In this document: piece by piece, positions 46,551 through 58,844 of the stretch | Layout: each line of letters opens with the position of its first letter | How positions within the stretch are numbered: the stretch's first letter is position 1 | Source of the DNA: Corynebacterium sp. HMSC05H05 | GTDB taxonomy: Bacteria; Actinomycetota; Actinomycetes; Mycobacteriales; Mycobacteriaceae | NCBI RefSeq assembly: GCF_001807265.1 | Contig: NZ_KV788386.1 | Span: 74,877-138,876 of the forward strand | Length of the DNA stretch: 64,000 nt | Reading direction: 5' to 3' | Position numbers and translations under genes: made by a program | The notes under the pieces: generated by a model | Databases searched by the model: none | Told to the model about the DNA's origin: nothing | Seen by the model: only the letters and a program-made list of their open reading frames with translations

Positions 46551-47243
46551 GTGTTCCACTGGAACTCAACGCCATTCGGCGCGAGCGTCACTGGCGAGCT
46601 TCTTAATGTCCACAGCGAAGAATATTTGACGTTGGATTACGCTCGAGGTGAGGTGACCCCGCAGGTCAGTGGGATGCCGAAGATGCGCAGCGCGCTAACC
46701 CCAGACGACGTGTATCCCTTATTCGAGCTGGTCTGGGCCAAAAATGAGCCAGACCCATACGGAGAGACGCCGAAGTTTCCGAAGCGCTCGGCGGTGCGGC
46801 TCATTTGCGAACGCAGTGGAGAACTCGCCTCCGGCATAGACGTCTTCTACCCAGTGGGCGGTGAAGACGCCATAGAGAAGTTCCTTCCCCGAGTTCACTG
46901 GGGCCAGACAGTTGATTCACTCTTCTCCGACCTCTGGCACTTCGGAGAGCTGAACGCTTTGGTGAAACCGTTTCAATTCCTGAAAATCGGCAACGAGTAC
47001 GCGACTACGACACCGCCACCGCTCGAGGTTGACTGCCCGATGGCCACCGTTGATGTCCCCAACGAGTCGCTTCGGATGAGCACGGCTGACGGCGATTTGC
47101 TGATGATTGTGGACCTCACCAATGAGGCCGTTGAGCGTATGTTGGCCGAATTTAGGCGGCTAGTGGACCCCTGGGCGCAGCCTCGGATGCCCGTCGGTTC
47201 ACATCCCGACTATGAGCCCTGGGCTGGCGCTGTGCCATTCTGA
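46551..47243 (+). CDS. Hypothetical protein, possibly truncated at the 5' end
   Basis: The 230-residue frame from GTG 46551 encodes a soluble, acidic protein (AKNEPDPYGETPKFPK, VHWGQTVDSLFSDLWHFGE). The same frame is open and protein-like back to 46488 (INLFRIDTSDPFRGLAQALTW) but has no start codon there; upstream DNA is AT-rich. GC content rises sharply at about 46500, so the gene's true start may have been lost when the AT-rich islet arrived. No family is recognised. Confidence 0.6.
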   Translation: MFHWNSTPFGASVTGELLNVHSEEYLTLDYARGEVTPQVSGMPKMRSALTPDDVYPLFELVWAKNEPDPYGETPKFPKRSAVRLICERSGELASGIDVFYPVGGEDAIEKFLPRVHWGQTVDSLFSDLWHFGELNALVKPFQFLKIGNEYATTTPPPLEVDCPMATVDVPNESLRMSTADGDLLMIVDLTNEAVERMLAEFRRLVDPWAQPRMPVGSHPDYEPWAGAVPF

Positions 47244-47371
47244 ACAATGTGATCCTCGTAACAGTTGTTCTTCTTATGTGTTCGCTGGTGGACATAGATC
47301 CTGTTTATGTCGGGGCGGCTTGTAGGTTAATCGTCAACCCATTCGATTAGGCAACTTGAAAGGAGGGCGAA

Positions 47372-48973
47372 ATGACCGTTGAACTGCGAAAGCACGTCGA
47401 CACAATCACTCATGCCCTCCTGGCCATGAAGGACCTGTGTGCAGACCCCGATGCGGTCGAGTTCGAGGAGGTTCGGGAGGATTTCGAGCGCCTCGAAGCA
47501 ATATTCAACGTGAAGGCTACGCTCGACGCGCTTTTCGCGTACGTGTGCGAGCGTGACGACGCCGGGCGCGTCGTCGGCTCAAAGCACGCCAATCAGTACC
47601 TGCAGAAGAAGCTTGGGTTGGAGCCCAAGGTTGCCTACGACCGTCTCGCCCGAGGCCGGGACTACTACGGTGAGCCCGAGGTTGAAGAGGAGCAGGTCAC
47701 CGACCTGTTCGATACCGATTGTGAGGAAACCCCCGCGGATCCGGCGGCGGAGGCAGAGCGGGAGGAAGCGGCCCGCGAGGCTGCTCGAGCGGCTGCCCGC
47801 GAAGAGGCGCGGCGCAAGCAAGAAGAAGCCCGCCGTGCCGCCGAGCGCGTGAACGCCGAGAAACAGCGCGTGATCCGCCAAGAGCTAGACAAGCTTGTCG
47901 GGGATGCGAAGGGAGCGCGTGCCCGTCTCCAGGCGGACGCGCTCGCGGAGGCGCCTCGGCGTTCTGTGAAGGATCTGCGTGCCACCGTGCGGCGCTGGGT
48001 CGAACGGGAGAACCGTAAGCACGTCGAGCCCACGAACCCGAACGCGGGCATGGAAAATCGAGGGCTGCACATCGGTGCCCAGCGCGCGGACGGGACGTGC
48101 CCGATAACCATCGATGCCGTGGCTTCCGATTCAGCCCTGTTTAAGGCGCTGACGGACAAGGGGTTGGTGCCCAACTCGAACCTCCCCGAGGGTGTGGAGG
48201 ATTACCGCACGCCGTCGCAACGCAGGTACGACCAGTTCTCCGAGATACTCAAGCATTATGACGCCTGCGAGAAACCAACCGGCGGCGGGTGCGCGTCCGT
48301 GGTTGTGTCGGTGACGCTGGACGAGCTGACGGAGGCCGGGCCGACCACGAAGTTCGCCACCAACACCGGAATCGAGCTCGACGCCTTCGACCTCGTGCGT
48401 TTGGGCATGGATGGAACGTCGGACTTCGTGCTTACTGTCGACGACGCAACGTCGTTGCCGTTGAACCTATACCGGACGCGGCGATTGGCGTCGCTTGCGC
48501 AGCGGATCACCTTACTTGCGGTCCAGGGCGTGTGTGCCTGGACCGGCTGCACCGCCCCGCTGACCGAGACCGAGATCCACCACATCACGTCGTGGCTGCA
48601 AGGCGGCGACACCAATATCGACAACCTGACAGCGCTGTGCCGGACCCACCACCGCTGCAACAACGACTTCAAAGACCACAGAAACAACACCAGTCACATG
48701 GATGTGGACCCGACAACGGGTCGAGCCGGGGTGAAAGAGCCCGGGTGTGCAACATTGCAGTTCAACCACGCGGATGCGGCCGAACACTCGGCGGTGAACA
48801 GGTTACGGAAGCGGCACCGGCAGCGAGACCGAGCGACCGTGCCCGATCCCGGTGGCGGTGCAACCCCACCGGAAACTCCAGTACCACCAGACCCACCGGA
48901 TCCTCCGCCCCCGCGCGGGCCGGTGGAGCCCCCGCCATGGGCTAAGGGGCAAGACCCGTACCCGCCGTTCTAG
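47372..48973 (+). CDS. HNH endonuclease with DUF222 (13E12-repeat family)
   Basis: The 533-residue protein has a helical N-terminus, a highly charged Ala/Glu/Arg coiled-coil insertion (about 110-175), a DUF222 region and a C-terminal HNH nuclease domain. In the last, CAWTGC (zinc cysteines), EIHHITSWLQGG and LCRTHHRCNNDF are visible at about 390-435, followed by a Pro-rich tail. The family is amplified in actinobacteria, often near mobile DNA. A strong AAAGGAGGGCG site precedes the ATG. It marks the right edge of the accessory region. Confidence 0.9.
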   Translation: MTVELRKHVDTITHALLAMKDLCADPDAVEFEEVREDFERLEAIFNVKATLDALFAYVCERDDAGRVVGSKHANQYLQKKLGLEPKVAYDRLARGRDYYGEPEVEEEQVTDLFDTDCEETPADPAAEAEREEAAREAARAAAREEARRKQEEARRAAERVNAEKQRVIRQELDKLVGDAKGARARLQADALAEAPRRSVKDLRATVRRWVERENRKHVEPTNPNAGMENRGLHIGAQRADGTCPITIDAVASDSALFKALTDKGLVPNSNLPEGVEDYRTPSQRRYDQFSEILKHYDACEKPTGGGCASVVVSVTLDELTEAGPTTKFATNTGIELDAFDLVRLGMDGTSDFVLTVDDATSLPLNLYRTRRLASLAQRITLLAVQGVCAWTGCTAPLTETEIHHITSWLQGGDTNIDNLTALCRTHHRCNNDFKDHRNNTSHMDVDPTTGRAGVKEPGCATLQFNHADAAEHSAVNRLRKRHRQRDRATVPDPGGGATPPETPVPPDPPDPPPPRGPVEPPPWAKGQDPYPPF

Positions 48974-48998
48974 GTGCGCCCACCTGGCCGGTGGCAGG

Positions 48999-50627
48999 TT
49001 AGGCGAGCTCGACGATCTCCATGTATTCGTCGCTCCACATGTCCTCGTCGCCCTCGGGCATGATGATGACCCGCTCCGGCTCAAGCGCGCGCACCGCGCC
49101 CGGGTCGTGGGTGACCAGGACCACCGCGCCCGTGTAGGTCTTCAGCGCGTCCAGAACCTGCTCGCGGGATTGGGGGTCGAGGTTGTTCGTGGGCTCGTCG
49201 AGGAGCAGCACGTTCGCGCGCGAGGAGACGAGGGTGGCCAGCGCGAGGCGGGTCTTCTCACCGCCCGAGAGGGTGCCGGCGGGCTGCTCCAGCTTGTCGC
49301 CCGAGAACATGAACGCGCCGAGCAGGCCACGCAGGTCTTGCTGCCCGGCGTCGGGGCAGGCCTCGATGGTGTTCTCCCAGACGGTCTTGTCGCCGTCGAT
49401 GGTGTCGTGCTCCTGAGCGAAGTAGCCGATCTTCAGCCCGTGGCCCGAGACCACGCCGCCCTCGCCGTCGGTGCGCTCCACCCCGGCAAGCAGCTTGAGC
49501 AGGGTGGTCTTGCCGGCACCGTTCGTGCCCAGCACCACCACGCGCGAGCCCTTGTCCACCGCCAAGTCCACCCCCGCGAAGACCTCGAGCGAGCCGTACA
49601 TCTTGGTCAGACCCTTGCCAAACAGCGGCGTCTTGCCGCAGGGCGCCGGCTCCGGGAAGGAAATGGAGGCGACCTTGTCGGCGACGCGGACCTCGTCGAG
49701 CTCCCCCATCATCCGCTCGGCGCGCGCCAGCATCTGTTTCGCGGCCGCGGCCTTGGTCGCCTTCGCGCCCAGCTTCGCGGCCTGCTTCTGCAGCGCCGAG
49801 GCCTTCTTCTCGGCGTTGGCGCGCTCGCGGCGGCGCCGGGCCTCATCCAAGGCTCGGGCATCCTTGTATTTGGCAAAGCCCATGTTGTACACGTCGGCCT
49901 CGGCGCGCACCGCGTCCAGGAACCAGACCTTGTTGCACACCGCGTCGAGCAACTCGACGTCGTGAGAGATCATGATCAACCCGCCCTCGTGCTTGGACAG
50001 GAAGTTGCGCAGCCACGCGATGGAGTCGGCGTCGAGGTGGTTGGTGGGCTCGTCCAGGAGCAGAGTGGTCTGGGACTTACCCGAGCCCTGGCGCGAGGCG
50101 AACAGGATCTGGGCAAGCTCGACGCGGCGGCGCTGGCCGCCCGAAAGCGTCTTCAGCTGCTGGTCCAAGACGCGCTCCGGCAGACCCAGGTTGTCGCAGA
50201 TCTGGGCTGCCTCCGCGTTCGCCTCGTAGCCACCGAGGGCCTGGTAGCGCTCCTCCAGCCGGGAGAACTTCGCGATCGCCTTGTCGCGCTCCGCGCCGTC
50301 GGTCTCCTCCATCAGCTTCTGCTGCTTCGCCATCGAGCGCTGGATTTGGTCCAGGCCGCGGGCCGAGAGCACACGGTCGCGGGCGGTCTGCTCGATGTCG
50401 CCCTCCTTGGAGTCTTGTGGGAGGTAGCCGATCTCGCCCGAGCGGGTCACCGAGCCGCCATAGGGTTCGGTCTCTCCCGCCAGGATGCGCATCGTGGTGG
50501 TCTTGCCGGCACCGTTGCGGCCGACCAGGCCGATGCGGTCGCCGGGTTGGACGCGGAGGTGCTGGCCGGGGGCGTCGAGAAGCGTGCGCGCGCCGACGCG
50601 GACCTCGAGATCATTGGTGACAATCAC
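48999..50627 (-). CDS. ABC-F family ATPase (Rv1473/EttA-like)
   Basis: The 542-residue soluble protein has two ABC domains and no membrane segments. ABC1 has GRNGAGKT, LSGGQRRRVEL and LLLDEPTNHLD; ABC2 has GTNGAGKT, LSGGEKTRLAL and LLLDEPTNNLD. The charged linker (about 235-300) is the P-site tRNA-interaction motif of ribosome-acting ABC-F proteins. Likely a translation factor or ribosome-protection protein; the mycobacterial homologue lies near acn/suf. It starts with GTG. Confidence 0.92.
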   Translation of the reverse strand: MIVTNDLEVRVGARTLLDAPGQHLRVQPGDRIGLVGRNGAGKTTTMRILAGETEPYGGSVTRSGEIGYLPQDSKEGDIEQTARDRVLSARGLDQIQRSMAKQQKLMEETDGAERDKAIAKFSRLEERYQALGGYEANAEAAQICDNLGLPERVLDQQLKTLSGGQRRRVELAQILFASRQGSGKSQTTLLLDEPTNHLDADSIAWLRNFLSKHEGGLIMISHDVELLDAVCNKVWFLDAVRAEADVYNMGFAKYKDARALDEARRRRERANAEKKASALQKQAAKLGAKATKAAAAKQMLARAERMMGELDEVRVADKVASISFPEPAPCGKTPLFGKGLTKMYGSLEVFAGVDLAVDKGSRVVVLGTNGAGKTTLLKLLAGVERTDGEGGVVSGHGLKIGYFAQEHDTIDGDKTVWENTIEACPDAGQQDLRGLLGAFMFSGDKLEQPAGTLSGGEKTRLALATLVSSRANVLLLDEPTNNLDPQSREQVLDALKTYTGAVVLVTHDPGAVRALEPERVIIMPEGDEDMWSDEYMEIVELA

Positions 50628-50663
50628 GGGGGTTCACTGTATCAACCGCCCCCAAATCGCCAG

Positions 50664-50771
50664 CTACTTCTTCGACACTGAGCGCACGATCCACAGAATT
50701 GCCAAAATCGGCAGCGCTACCAGGCTAGCGGTACCGAGCATAACCAGTATTTCGCCGAGTCCAAGGTTCAC
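50664..50771 (-). CDS. 35-residue single-pass membrane protein
   Basis: A small ORF with an ideal AAGGAGGA ribosome site and a GTG start at 50771. It encodes 35 residues: MNLGLGEILVMLGTASLVAL begins it, followed by a hydrophobic stretch and the basic end WIVRSVSKK. One membrane helix (about 5-27) is evident. It lies downstream of the suf terminator and upstream of the ABC-F gene. Function unknown, but start signal, composition and basic tail all look selected. Confidence 0.65.
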   Translation of the reverse strand: MNLGLGEILVMLGTASLVALPILAILWIVRSVSKK

Positions 50772-50798
50772 AACAGTCCTCCTTCAAAACGCGGAAAT

Positions 50799-50824
50799 CC
50801 CCCACAGGTTAACAACCTGGGGGG
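50799..50824 (-). terminator. Terminator after the suf operon
   Basis: CCCCC-AC-AGGTT (50799-50810) pairs with AACCTGGGGGG (50814-50824) around a 3-nt loop, 18 bp beyond the sufT stop. On the minus RNA it is followed by AUUUCCGCGUUUU. It probably ends the suf transcript. Confidence 0.8.
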
Positions 50825-50842
50825 GGACTTCGAGGGGTGCTT

Positions 50843-51217
50843 TTACACCGCGAACCCGAGGGCGCGGAGCTGCTCGCGGCCCTCCTCCGTGATGAACTGC
50901 GGGCCCCACGGCGGCATCCAAACCCAGTTCAGGTCCAGCTCGTCGACCGCCGTGTTGGCCACGACCGCCTGGGTCGCCTGCTCCTCGATCACGTCGGTGA
51001 GCGGACACGCCGGCGAGGTCAGCGTCATGTTGACCACCGCGACGGTCTTGCCCTCGCGATCCTCAATCCACAGGTCGTAGACCAAACCGAGGTCGACCAC
51101 GTTGATGCCCAGCTCCGGGTCGATCACGTCGTGGAGGAACTCCTCCACCTCGCCGATGAGCTTGAGCTGCTCCTCGGTCTGCTGCGGACGCTCGGCCTGT
51201 TTCTCTGCATCAGTCAT
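50843..51217 (-). CDS. sufT: SufT, DUF59/MIP18-family Fe-S assembly factor
   Basis: The 124-residue protein is a single MIP18-like domain (VIDPELGINVVDLGLVYDL near residue 30; TSPACPLTDVIEEQ with the conserved Cys near 72). SufT assists maturation of Fe-S proteins. It is the last gene of the suf operon, 3 nt after sufU. Confidence 0.93.
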   Translation of the reverse strand: MTDAEKQAERPQQTEEQLKLIGEVEEFLHDVIDPELGINVVDLGLVYDLWIEDREGKTVAVVNMTLTSPACPLTDVIEEQATQAVVANTAVDELDLNWVWMPPWGPQFITEEGREQLRALGFAV

Positions 51218-51220
51218 CGC

Positions 51221-53654
<2,434 letters not shown>

Positions 53655-53666
53655 GTATTGCTCCTT

Positions 53667-54830
53667 TTAGTTTTCGTTGCGCTCGAGCTCGCCGGCGACG
53701 CGGGCGATGAGTTCTTCGCGGACGGACTCGACGGGGATCTGGTTGAGGACCTCGTTGAAGAAGCCGCGGATGATCAGGCGGGTGGCGTCTTCCTCGCGGA
53801 TGCCGCGGGAGCGCAGGTAGAACAGCTGGTCGTCGTCGAAGCGGCCGACGGTTGCGGCGTGGCCGGCGCCGGCGATCTCGCCGGTTTCGATCTCCAGGTT
53901 CGGGATGGCGTCGGCGCGTGCGCCGTCGGTGAGCACCAGATTGCGGTTGGTCTCGTAGGTGTCGGTGCCCTTCGCTTCGGCGCGGATGAGCACGTCGCCC
54001 ACCCAGCAAGTGCGGGCCTCGGGCAGCTTGGAGGCCTTGTCGCCCTGCAACGCGCCCTTGTACAGCACGTTGGAGCGGCAGTTCGGCACCGCGTGGTCCA
54101 CCAGCAGGCGGTTCTCGATGTACTGGCCGGCGTCGGCGAAGTACACGCCGGTCAGCTCGGCGTCACCGCCCGGCGCCTCGAAGGCGAGGCGCGGGGTGAT
54201 GCGGACGATCTCTCCGCCGAAGGTGGCCACGTGGTGGCGCAGGGTTGCATCGCGCTTCACGACGATCGACTGCTGGCCAACGTGCACAGCATCCAGATCC
54301 CAATCGGCATCCACCACGGCGTTGACGCGGGAACCCTCGCCGATGACCCAGTTGACGTTGTCGGCGTGGGTGCCGGAGCCCGCGTAGCGCACCACGACGG
54401 TGGCGGAAGAGTTCGCGCCGGACTCGAACACGACGGTGCCGAAGGTGGTCTTATCCGCGCCCGCGCCGGTGATGGTCACGGTGATGGGCTCGGTCAGCTC
54501 CGCGTTCGCCGGCACCGAGATCAGCGTGGCGTTCTCGGAGGAGGTCCACGCCTGGGCGGCGACGCGGTCGACGGGGGCGCCGGCGGCGGTCACGCGCTCG
54601 TCGTCAAGCGAAACCTGCTCGACTGCGACCTCACTGGGAGCATCAACCGCAATCTGCGCCTCGGCCTGCGGGGCGAACTCGCCGTTGTGCAGGCCGCGCA
54701 GGCGGCGCAGGGAGATGAAGCGCCAGACCTCGTCGCGGCCGCCCGGGACCTCGAAGTCCTCCACGTTGAAGGAGGAAAACAGGTCGCCCTTGTTGTTGTG
54801 CGTGGTGGCGTTTTTGACGGTTTCGGCCAT
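53667..54830 (-). CDS. sufD: SufD, Fe-S scaffold subunit
   Basis: The 387-residue beta-helix protein pairs with SufB. The C-terminal SufBD core holds the conserved His/Cys region CRSNVLYKGALQGDKAS and GAGHAATVGRFDDDQLFYLR. The ATG follows the sufB stop directly. The N-terminal helical part is shorter than in E. coli SufD. Confidence 0.95.
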   Translation of the reverse strand: MAETVKNATTHNNKGDLFSSFNVEDFEVPGGRDEVWRFISLRRLRGLHNGEFAPQAEAQIAVDAPSEVAVEQVSLDDERVTAAGAPVDRVAAQAWTSSENATLISVPANAELTEPITVTITGAGADKTTFGTVVFESGANSSATVVVRYAGSGTHADNVNWVIGEGSRVNAVVDADWDLDAVHVGQQSIVVKRDATLRHHVATFGGEIVRITPRLAFEAPGGDAELTGVYFADAGQYIENRLLVDHAVPNCRSNVLYKGALQGDKASKLPEARTCWVGDVLIRAEAKGTDTYETNRNLVLTDGARADAIPNLEIETGEIAGAGHAATVGRFDDDQLFYLRSRGIREEDATRLIIRGFFNEVLNQIPVESVREELIARVAGELERNEN

Positions 54831-56276
54831 TTAGCCCACCGATCCTTCCATTTGCAGCTCGATGAGGCGGTTCAGCTCGAGGGCGTACTCCATGGGCAGC
54901 TCCTTGGCGATCGGCTCGACGAAGCCGCGCACGATCATGGCCATGGCCTCTTCCTCGGCGATGCCGCGGGACATGAGGTAGAACAGCTGGTCCTCGGAGA
55001 CCTTGGACACCTTCGCCTCGTGGCCCAGGGTCACGCGGTCGTTGCGGATGTCGTTGTACGGGTAGGTGTCCGAGCGGGAGATGTCGTCCACCAGCAGCGC
55101 GTCGCACTCCACGTTGGAGGCGGAGTCGTGCGCGTTGGCGTTGATCTGCACCAGGCCGCGGTAGGCCGCGCGGCCGCCGCCGCGGGCGACGGACTTGGAC
55201 ACGATGGACGAGGAGGTGTGCGGCGCCATGTGCGTCATCTTCGCGCCGGTGTCCTGGAACTGGCCCTCGCCCGCGAACGCGACGGAGAGCACCTCGCCGC
55301 GGGCGTGCTCGCCGGTCATCCACACGGCCGGGTACTTCATGGTCACCTTGGAGCCGATGTTGCCGTCGACCCACTCCATGGTCGCGCCCTCTTCAGCCTT
55401 CGCACGCTTGGTGACCAGGTTGTAGACGTTGTTGGACCAGTTCTGGATGGTGGTGTAGCGGCAGCGGCCGCCCTTCTTCACGATGATCTCCACCACCGCG
55501 GAGTGCAGCGAGTCCGACTTGTAGATCGGGGCGGTGCAGCCCTCGACGTAGTGCACGTACGCGTCCTCATCGACGATAATGAGGGTGCGCTCGAACTGGC
55601 CCATGTTCTCCGTGTTGATGCGGAAGTAGGCCTGCAGCGGGATGTCCACGTGGACCCCCGGCGGGACGTAGATGAAGGAGCCGCCCGACCACACGGCGGT
55701 GTTCAGCGCCGAGAACTTGTTGTCGCCGGCCGGGATGACGGAGCCGAAGTACTCCTTGAACAGGTCCTCGTGCTCGCGCAGGGCGGTGTCGGTGTCGACG
55801 AAGATAACGCCCTTTTCCTCCAGGTCCTCGCGGATCTGGTGGTAGACCACCTCGGACTCGTACTGCGCGGCCACGCCTGCGACGAGGCGCTGCTTCTCAG
55901 CTTCCGGGATGCCCAGCTTGTCGTAGGTGTTCTTGATGTCCTCCGGCAGGTCGTCCCAGCTGGTGGCCTGCTCCTCGGTGGAGCGGACGTAGTACTTGAT
56001 GTTGTCGAAGTCGATGTCGGACAGGTCCGCGCCCCAGGTGGGCATGGGCTTCTTGTCAAAGATCTCCAGCGCCTTCACACGCTGGTTGAGCATCCACTCC
56101 GGCTCGCCCTTAATGCCGGAAATGTCGCGCACGACATCTTCGTTCAGGCCGCGGCGCGCGGCGGCGCCGGCGGCGTCCGAGTCGTGCCAGCCGTAGTTGT
56201 AGGCGCCGATCGACTCGATGATCTCGTCGTCGTTCATCGGCTTCTCAAGGCCTGGTGTGGGCTTCACTTCAGTCAT
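54831..56276 (-). CDS. sufB: SufB, Fe-S scaffold subunit
   Basis: The 481-residue main scaffold assembles the nascent Fe-S cluster. Conserved parts include YNYGWHDSD near the N-terminus, [20 protein letters not shown] (cluster cysteine) and [20 protein letters not shown] near the end. No intein is present, unlike mycobacterial SufB. The ATG at 56276 overlaps the sufR stop by 8 nt; the longer frame upstream is the antisense-like extension in sufR. Confidence 0.96.
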   Translation of the reverse strand: MTEVKPTPGLEKPMNDDEIIESIGAYNYGWHDSDAAGAAARRGLNEDVVRDISGIKGEPEWMLNQRVKALEIFDKKPMPTWGADLSDIDFDNIKYYVRSTEEQATSWDDLPEDIKNTYDKLGIPEAEKQRLVAGVAAQYESEVVYHQIREDLEEKGVIFVDTDTALREHEDLFKEYFGSVIPAGDNKFSALNTAVWSGGSFIYVPPGVHVDIPLQAYFRINTENMGQFERTLIIVDEDAYVHYVEGCTAPIYKSDSLHSAVVEIIVKKGGRCRYTTIQNWSNNVYNLVTKRAKAEEGATMEWVDGNIGSKVTMKYPAVWMTGEHARGEVLSVAFAGEGQFQDTGAKMTHMAPHTSSSIVSKSVARGGGRAAYRGLVQINANAHDSASNVECDALLVDDISRSDTYPYNDIRNDRVTLGHEAKVSKVSEDQLFYLMSRGIAEEEAMAMIVRGFVEPIAKELPMEYALELNRLIELQMEGSVG

Positions 56277-57009
56277 TGTCAGCCGCTCCTTTCGTTGCTG
56301 TTCCCGCCGAGCGCGTTCGGGTCCGCGCCGCGGCAAGGGGGATGTTAGTTGTGCAGATTCCGTCGCCGTCGGAGATGAGGGCAAGCGGCTGCACATGCGT
56401 ATCGACGATCCGCGCCACCGCCTCCCTTTCTGCCTCGCAGAACTCCGGGTGCGCCGCGGCAACCGCGGACACCGGGCAGTGGTGCTGGCAGATCTGGATG
56501 CCGGCGTCGGTGCGGTGGACGCTCGGGGCGTAGCCGTGCTTTTCCAGCGCGGCGGCGACGCGCTGCGCCGTCACCTCTGGCTCGTCCGCCGGCTCCACGT
56601 CGCCGAGGATCTTTTCCACGCGGGCGCGGGCGAAGTCGCGCACCGCGTCCTCGCCCCCGATCTGCTGGATCAGTTCCACGGCGTCGAGCGCGAGTCCGTC
56701 GTAGTGCGAACCGAAGCGCTCGCGACCTGCGGCGGTGAGCTGAAAGTGCTTGGCCGGCCGGCCGCGCCCCTGCTCCTCCCCCGCGACGGCGCGCGGGGCG
56801 CAGGGTACTGCCAGCTTCTCCTCGACGAGCTTGTCCACGTGCCTGCGCACGCCGGCCGCCGAGAGGCCGAGCTCTTCCGCAATGTCGTTGGCCGCTACCG
56901 GGCCCCGCTTGAGCAGGACCGACATCACCTGCGAGCGCGTGTCGCCGCCAACGCGGGACGCGTCCGCAGGAGCGGGATTGCGGGTATCCGCTGTGTCCGC
57001 TGTGTCCAC
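56269..57009 (-). CDS. sufR: SufR, Fe-S-sensing repressor of the suf operon
   Basis: The 246-residue regulator has an N-terminal winged helix ([18 protein letters not shown], then [17 protein letters not shown]) and a C-terminal Fe-S domain with CQHHC, PEFC and DGIC; the spacing C-x3-C-x12-C-x27-C matches mycobacterial SufR. It represses suf when Fe-S clusters are abundant. GTG at 57009 has AAGGTGG 7 nt upstream. A perfect dyad lies in its promoter. Confidence 0.93.
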   Translation of the reverse strand: MDTADTADTRNPAPADASRVGGDTRSQVMSVLLKRGPVAANDIAEELGLSAAGVRRHVDKLVEEKLAVPCAPRAVAGEEQGRGRPAKHFQLTAAGRERFGSHYDGLALDAVELIQQIGGEDAVRDFARARVEKILGDVEPADEPEVTAQRVAAALEKHGYAPSVHRTDAGIQICQHHCPVSAVAAAHPEFCEAEREAVARIVDTHVQPLALISDGDGICTTNIPLAAARTRTRSAGTATKGAADND

Positions 57010-57055
57010 GATGGCACCACCTTTCGCTCGATGTGGTTTGGGTCGCTGCCTTTTC

Positions 57056-57073
57056 ACAACACTAGTGTGTTGT
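57056..57073. promoter_or_regulatory. SufR-type operator dyad ACAACAC-TAGT-GTGTTGT
   Basis: A perfect 7-bp dyad with a 4-bp centre lies 47 bp before the sufR start and 58 bp before the divergent mptB start. TAGTGT within it fits a -10 on the minus strand, so a bound repressor would block sufR-suf transcription. Confidence 0.7.
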
Positions 57074-57131
57074 AAATATTCCCGCCGCAACGGGTGGGCC
57101 CGTGTCGGGGCGCCACTTAGACTGTTCAACC

Positions 57132-58844
57132 GTGACTGAACCCGAACGCCCGCACGGCACCCGACGTACGCGCCACGCCAGGCGCGTGAGCTTGGTCAGC
57201 GAGCTGCCCCGCTTCGGTCGTCCGGGATCCCGTTCAACGCTGCTCCACGACCCGGCCTCCCCTGCCCAGAGCACTCCGACAAGCGTGGCGGTTCGCACCC
57301 GCGAGCGCAGCCGATTCGCGGCTCTGCGCTGGGCAGGTGCGGCGGGGGCGTGCCTGATCGCCTTCGCGGGCATCGGCGGCGGCGCCCTGCCGGTGGTGGA
57401 AAACCCGTGGCAGAGCTTCCCCTTCGGCGCGGAGATGGGACGCATGATGCTCGCCTCCAACGCGCTCGTGCTCATCGGCGTCGGCGTGTTGGTGGCCGCT
57501 TGGCTGGCCATGGCGCCGTTCGTCGGGGCGTCGCCGGGCGCGGCACGAGGGGCGCGGGTGAGCAACCCGGAGATGCTGCGCACCTTCATCGCGTGGGTGA
57601 TCCCGCTGCTCGCCACCGCACCACTGTTCACCCAGGACATCTACTCCTACCTGGCCAACGGCAACATCGTGCGCCAGGGGCTCGACCCGTACTCCTCCGG
57701 CCCCGTGGAGATTCTCGGCGTGGAGCACCATCTCGCCCGCTCCGTGCCGTTTATTTGGGCGCACTCCCCTAGCCCGTACGGGCCGGTTGCGCTCGGCACG
57801 GCGGCGGTGATCTCGCACATCACGGGTGACTCGATCTTTTGGGGCGTGCTCGCCCACCGCGTCGTGTCTGTCGCTGGCATTCTCGCCGCGGCCTGGGCAG
57901 TGCTCGCGCTGGCGAAGCGCTGCGGCGTAACAGGGCCGGCCGCCCTGTGGCTGGGCATCCTCAACCCGCTGACGGTGTTGCACATGGTCGGCGGCATCCA
58001 CAACGAGGCCATCATGATGGGCCTGCTGCTCGTCGGCCTCGAGGTGGGGCTGCGAGGCATCGACCGGCTCGAGCGCGACCGGCGCTCCGGCTGGGCTCAG
58101 CTCGCTGCTTCTGCTGCCCTGATCAGCTGCGCCGGCATGGTGAAGGTGATCGGCTTTTTGGCCCTCGGATTCACCGGCATGGCGCTGGCCCGCCACCTGC
58201 GCACACGACCACTTCGCCAGCGCAGCGGCCCCCGCGCGATCGCCACCTCCGCCGCCCTGCACGCGACCATGCTGGTGGCCACCGCCATCGCGGTCTCGCT
58301 AATCTCCGGCATCGGCCTGGGGTGGGTCACCGGCCAAGGAGGCGCCGCGCAAATCCGCAGCTGGCTGTCTGTGACCACGGATATCGGCGTCGCCGGCGGG
58401 TTCCTCGGCATGAACCTGGGGCTCGGCGACCACACGGACGCGATGCTCAGCGTGACCCGTTGGGCGGGGTTGACCGTCGCCGCCGCGTTCGCGGTGCGCA
58501 TGCTCTGGGCCACCTACCGCGGCACCATCCACCCGGTCGGCGGTCTCGGCGTGTCCACGTTCGTTTTGGTTGTGCTGTTTCCCGTCGTGCACCCCTGGTA
58601 CCCGTTGTGGGCCGTGCTTCCGCTGGCGGCGTGGGCGAACCGTTTCGCCTTCCGCGCCTCTGTGGCCGGGTACTCGGCGTTGGTGAGCTTCCTCGTCCTC
58701 CCCCGCGGGCTCCGCCTCCAAGCGGGGGCGGTGGCCACCATCTACGGCTCCGCCATCGTCGGCTTCATCCTGCTGACGGTGTGCGTGGCGCTCACGCTTC
58801 GGGTGCTGCGGCGCAGGCGGTCTACACTCATCACCCATGAGTGA
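57132..58844 (+). CDS. mptB: MptB, alpha-1,6-mannopyranosyltransferase
   Basis: The 570-residue GT-C glycosyltransferase has about 12-13 membrane helices and extends the alpha-1,6-mannan core of lipomannan using polyprenyl-phosphomannose. The loop FTQDIYSYLANGNIV (Asp about residue 170) is the acidic catalytic site; a Pro-rich loop HSPSPYGPVAL follows. A polar, basic N-terminal tail (1-70) precedes the first helix. Position beside sufR is conserved with mycobacteria (Rv1459c). TAGACT (57118-57123) lies 8 nt before GTG 57132 (leaderless). It overlaps the ABC ATPase gene by 8 nt. Confidence 0.92.
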   Translation: MTEPERPHGTRRTRHARRVSLVSELPRFGRPGSRSTLLHDPASPAQSTPTSVAVRTRERSRFAALRWAGAAGACLIAFAGIGGGALPVVENPWQSFPFGAEMGRMMLASNALVLIGVGVLVAAWLAMAPFVGASPGAARGARVSNPEMLRTFIAWVIPLLATAPLFTQDIYSYLANGNIVRQGLDPYSSGPVEILGVEHHLARSVPFIWAHSPSPYGPVALGTAAVISHITGDSIFWGVLAHRVVSVAGILAAAWAVLALAKRCGVTGPAALWLGILNPLTVLHMVGGIHNEAIMMGLLLVGLEVGLRGIDRLERDRRSGWAQLAASAALISCAGMVKVIGFLALGFTGMALARHLRTRPLRQRSGPRAIATSAALHATMLVATAIAVSLISGIGLGWVTGQGGAAQIRSWLSVTTDIGVAGGFLGMNLGLGDHTDAMLSVTRWAGLTVAAAFAVRMLWATYRGTIHPVGGLGVSTFVLVVLFPVVHPWYPLWAVLPLAAWANRFAFRASVAGYSALVSFLVLPRGLRLQAGAVATIYGSAIVGFILLTVCVALTLRVLRRRRSTLITHE

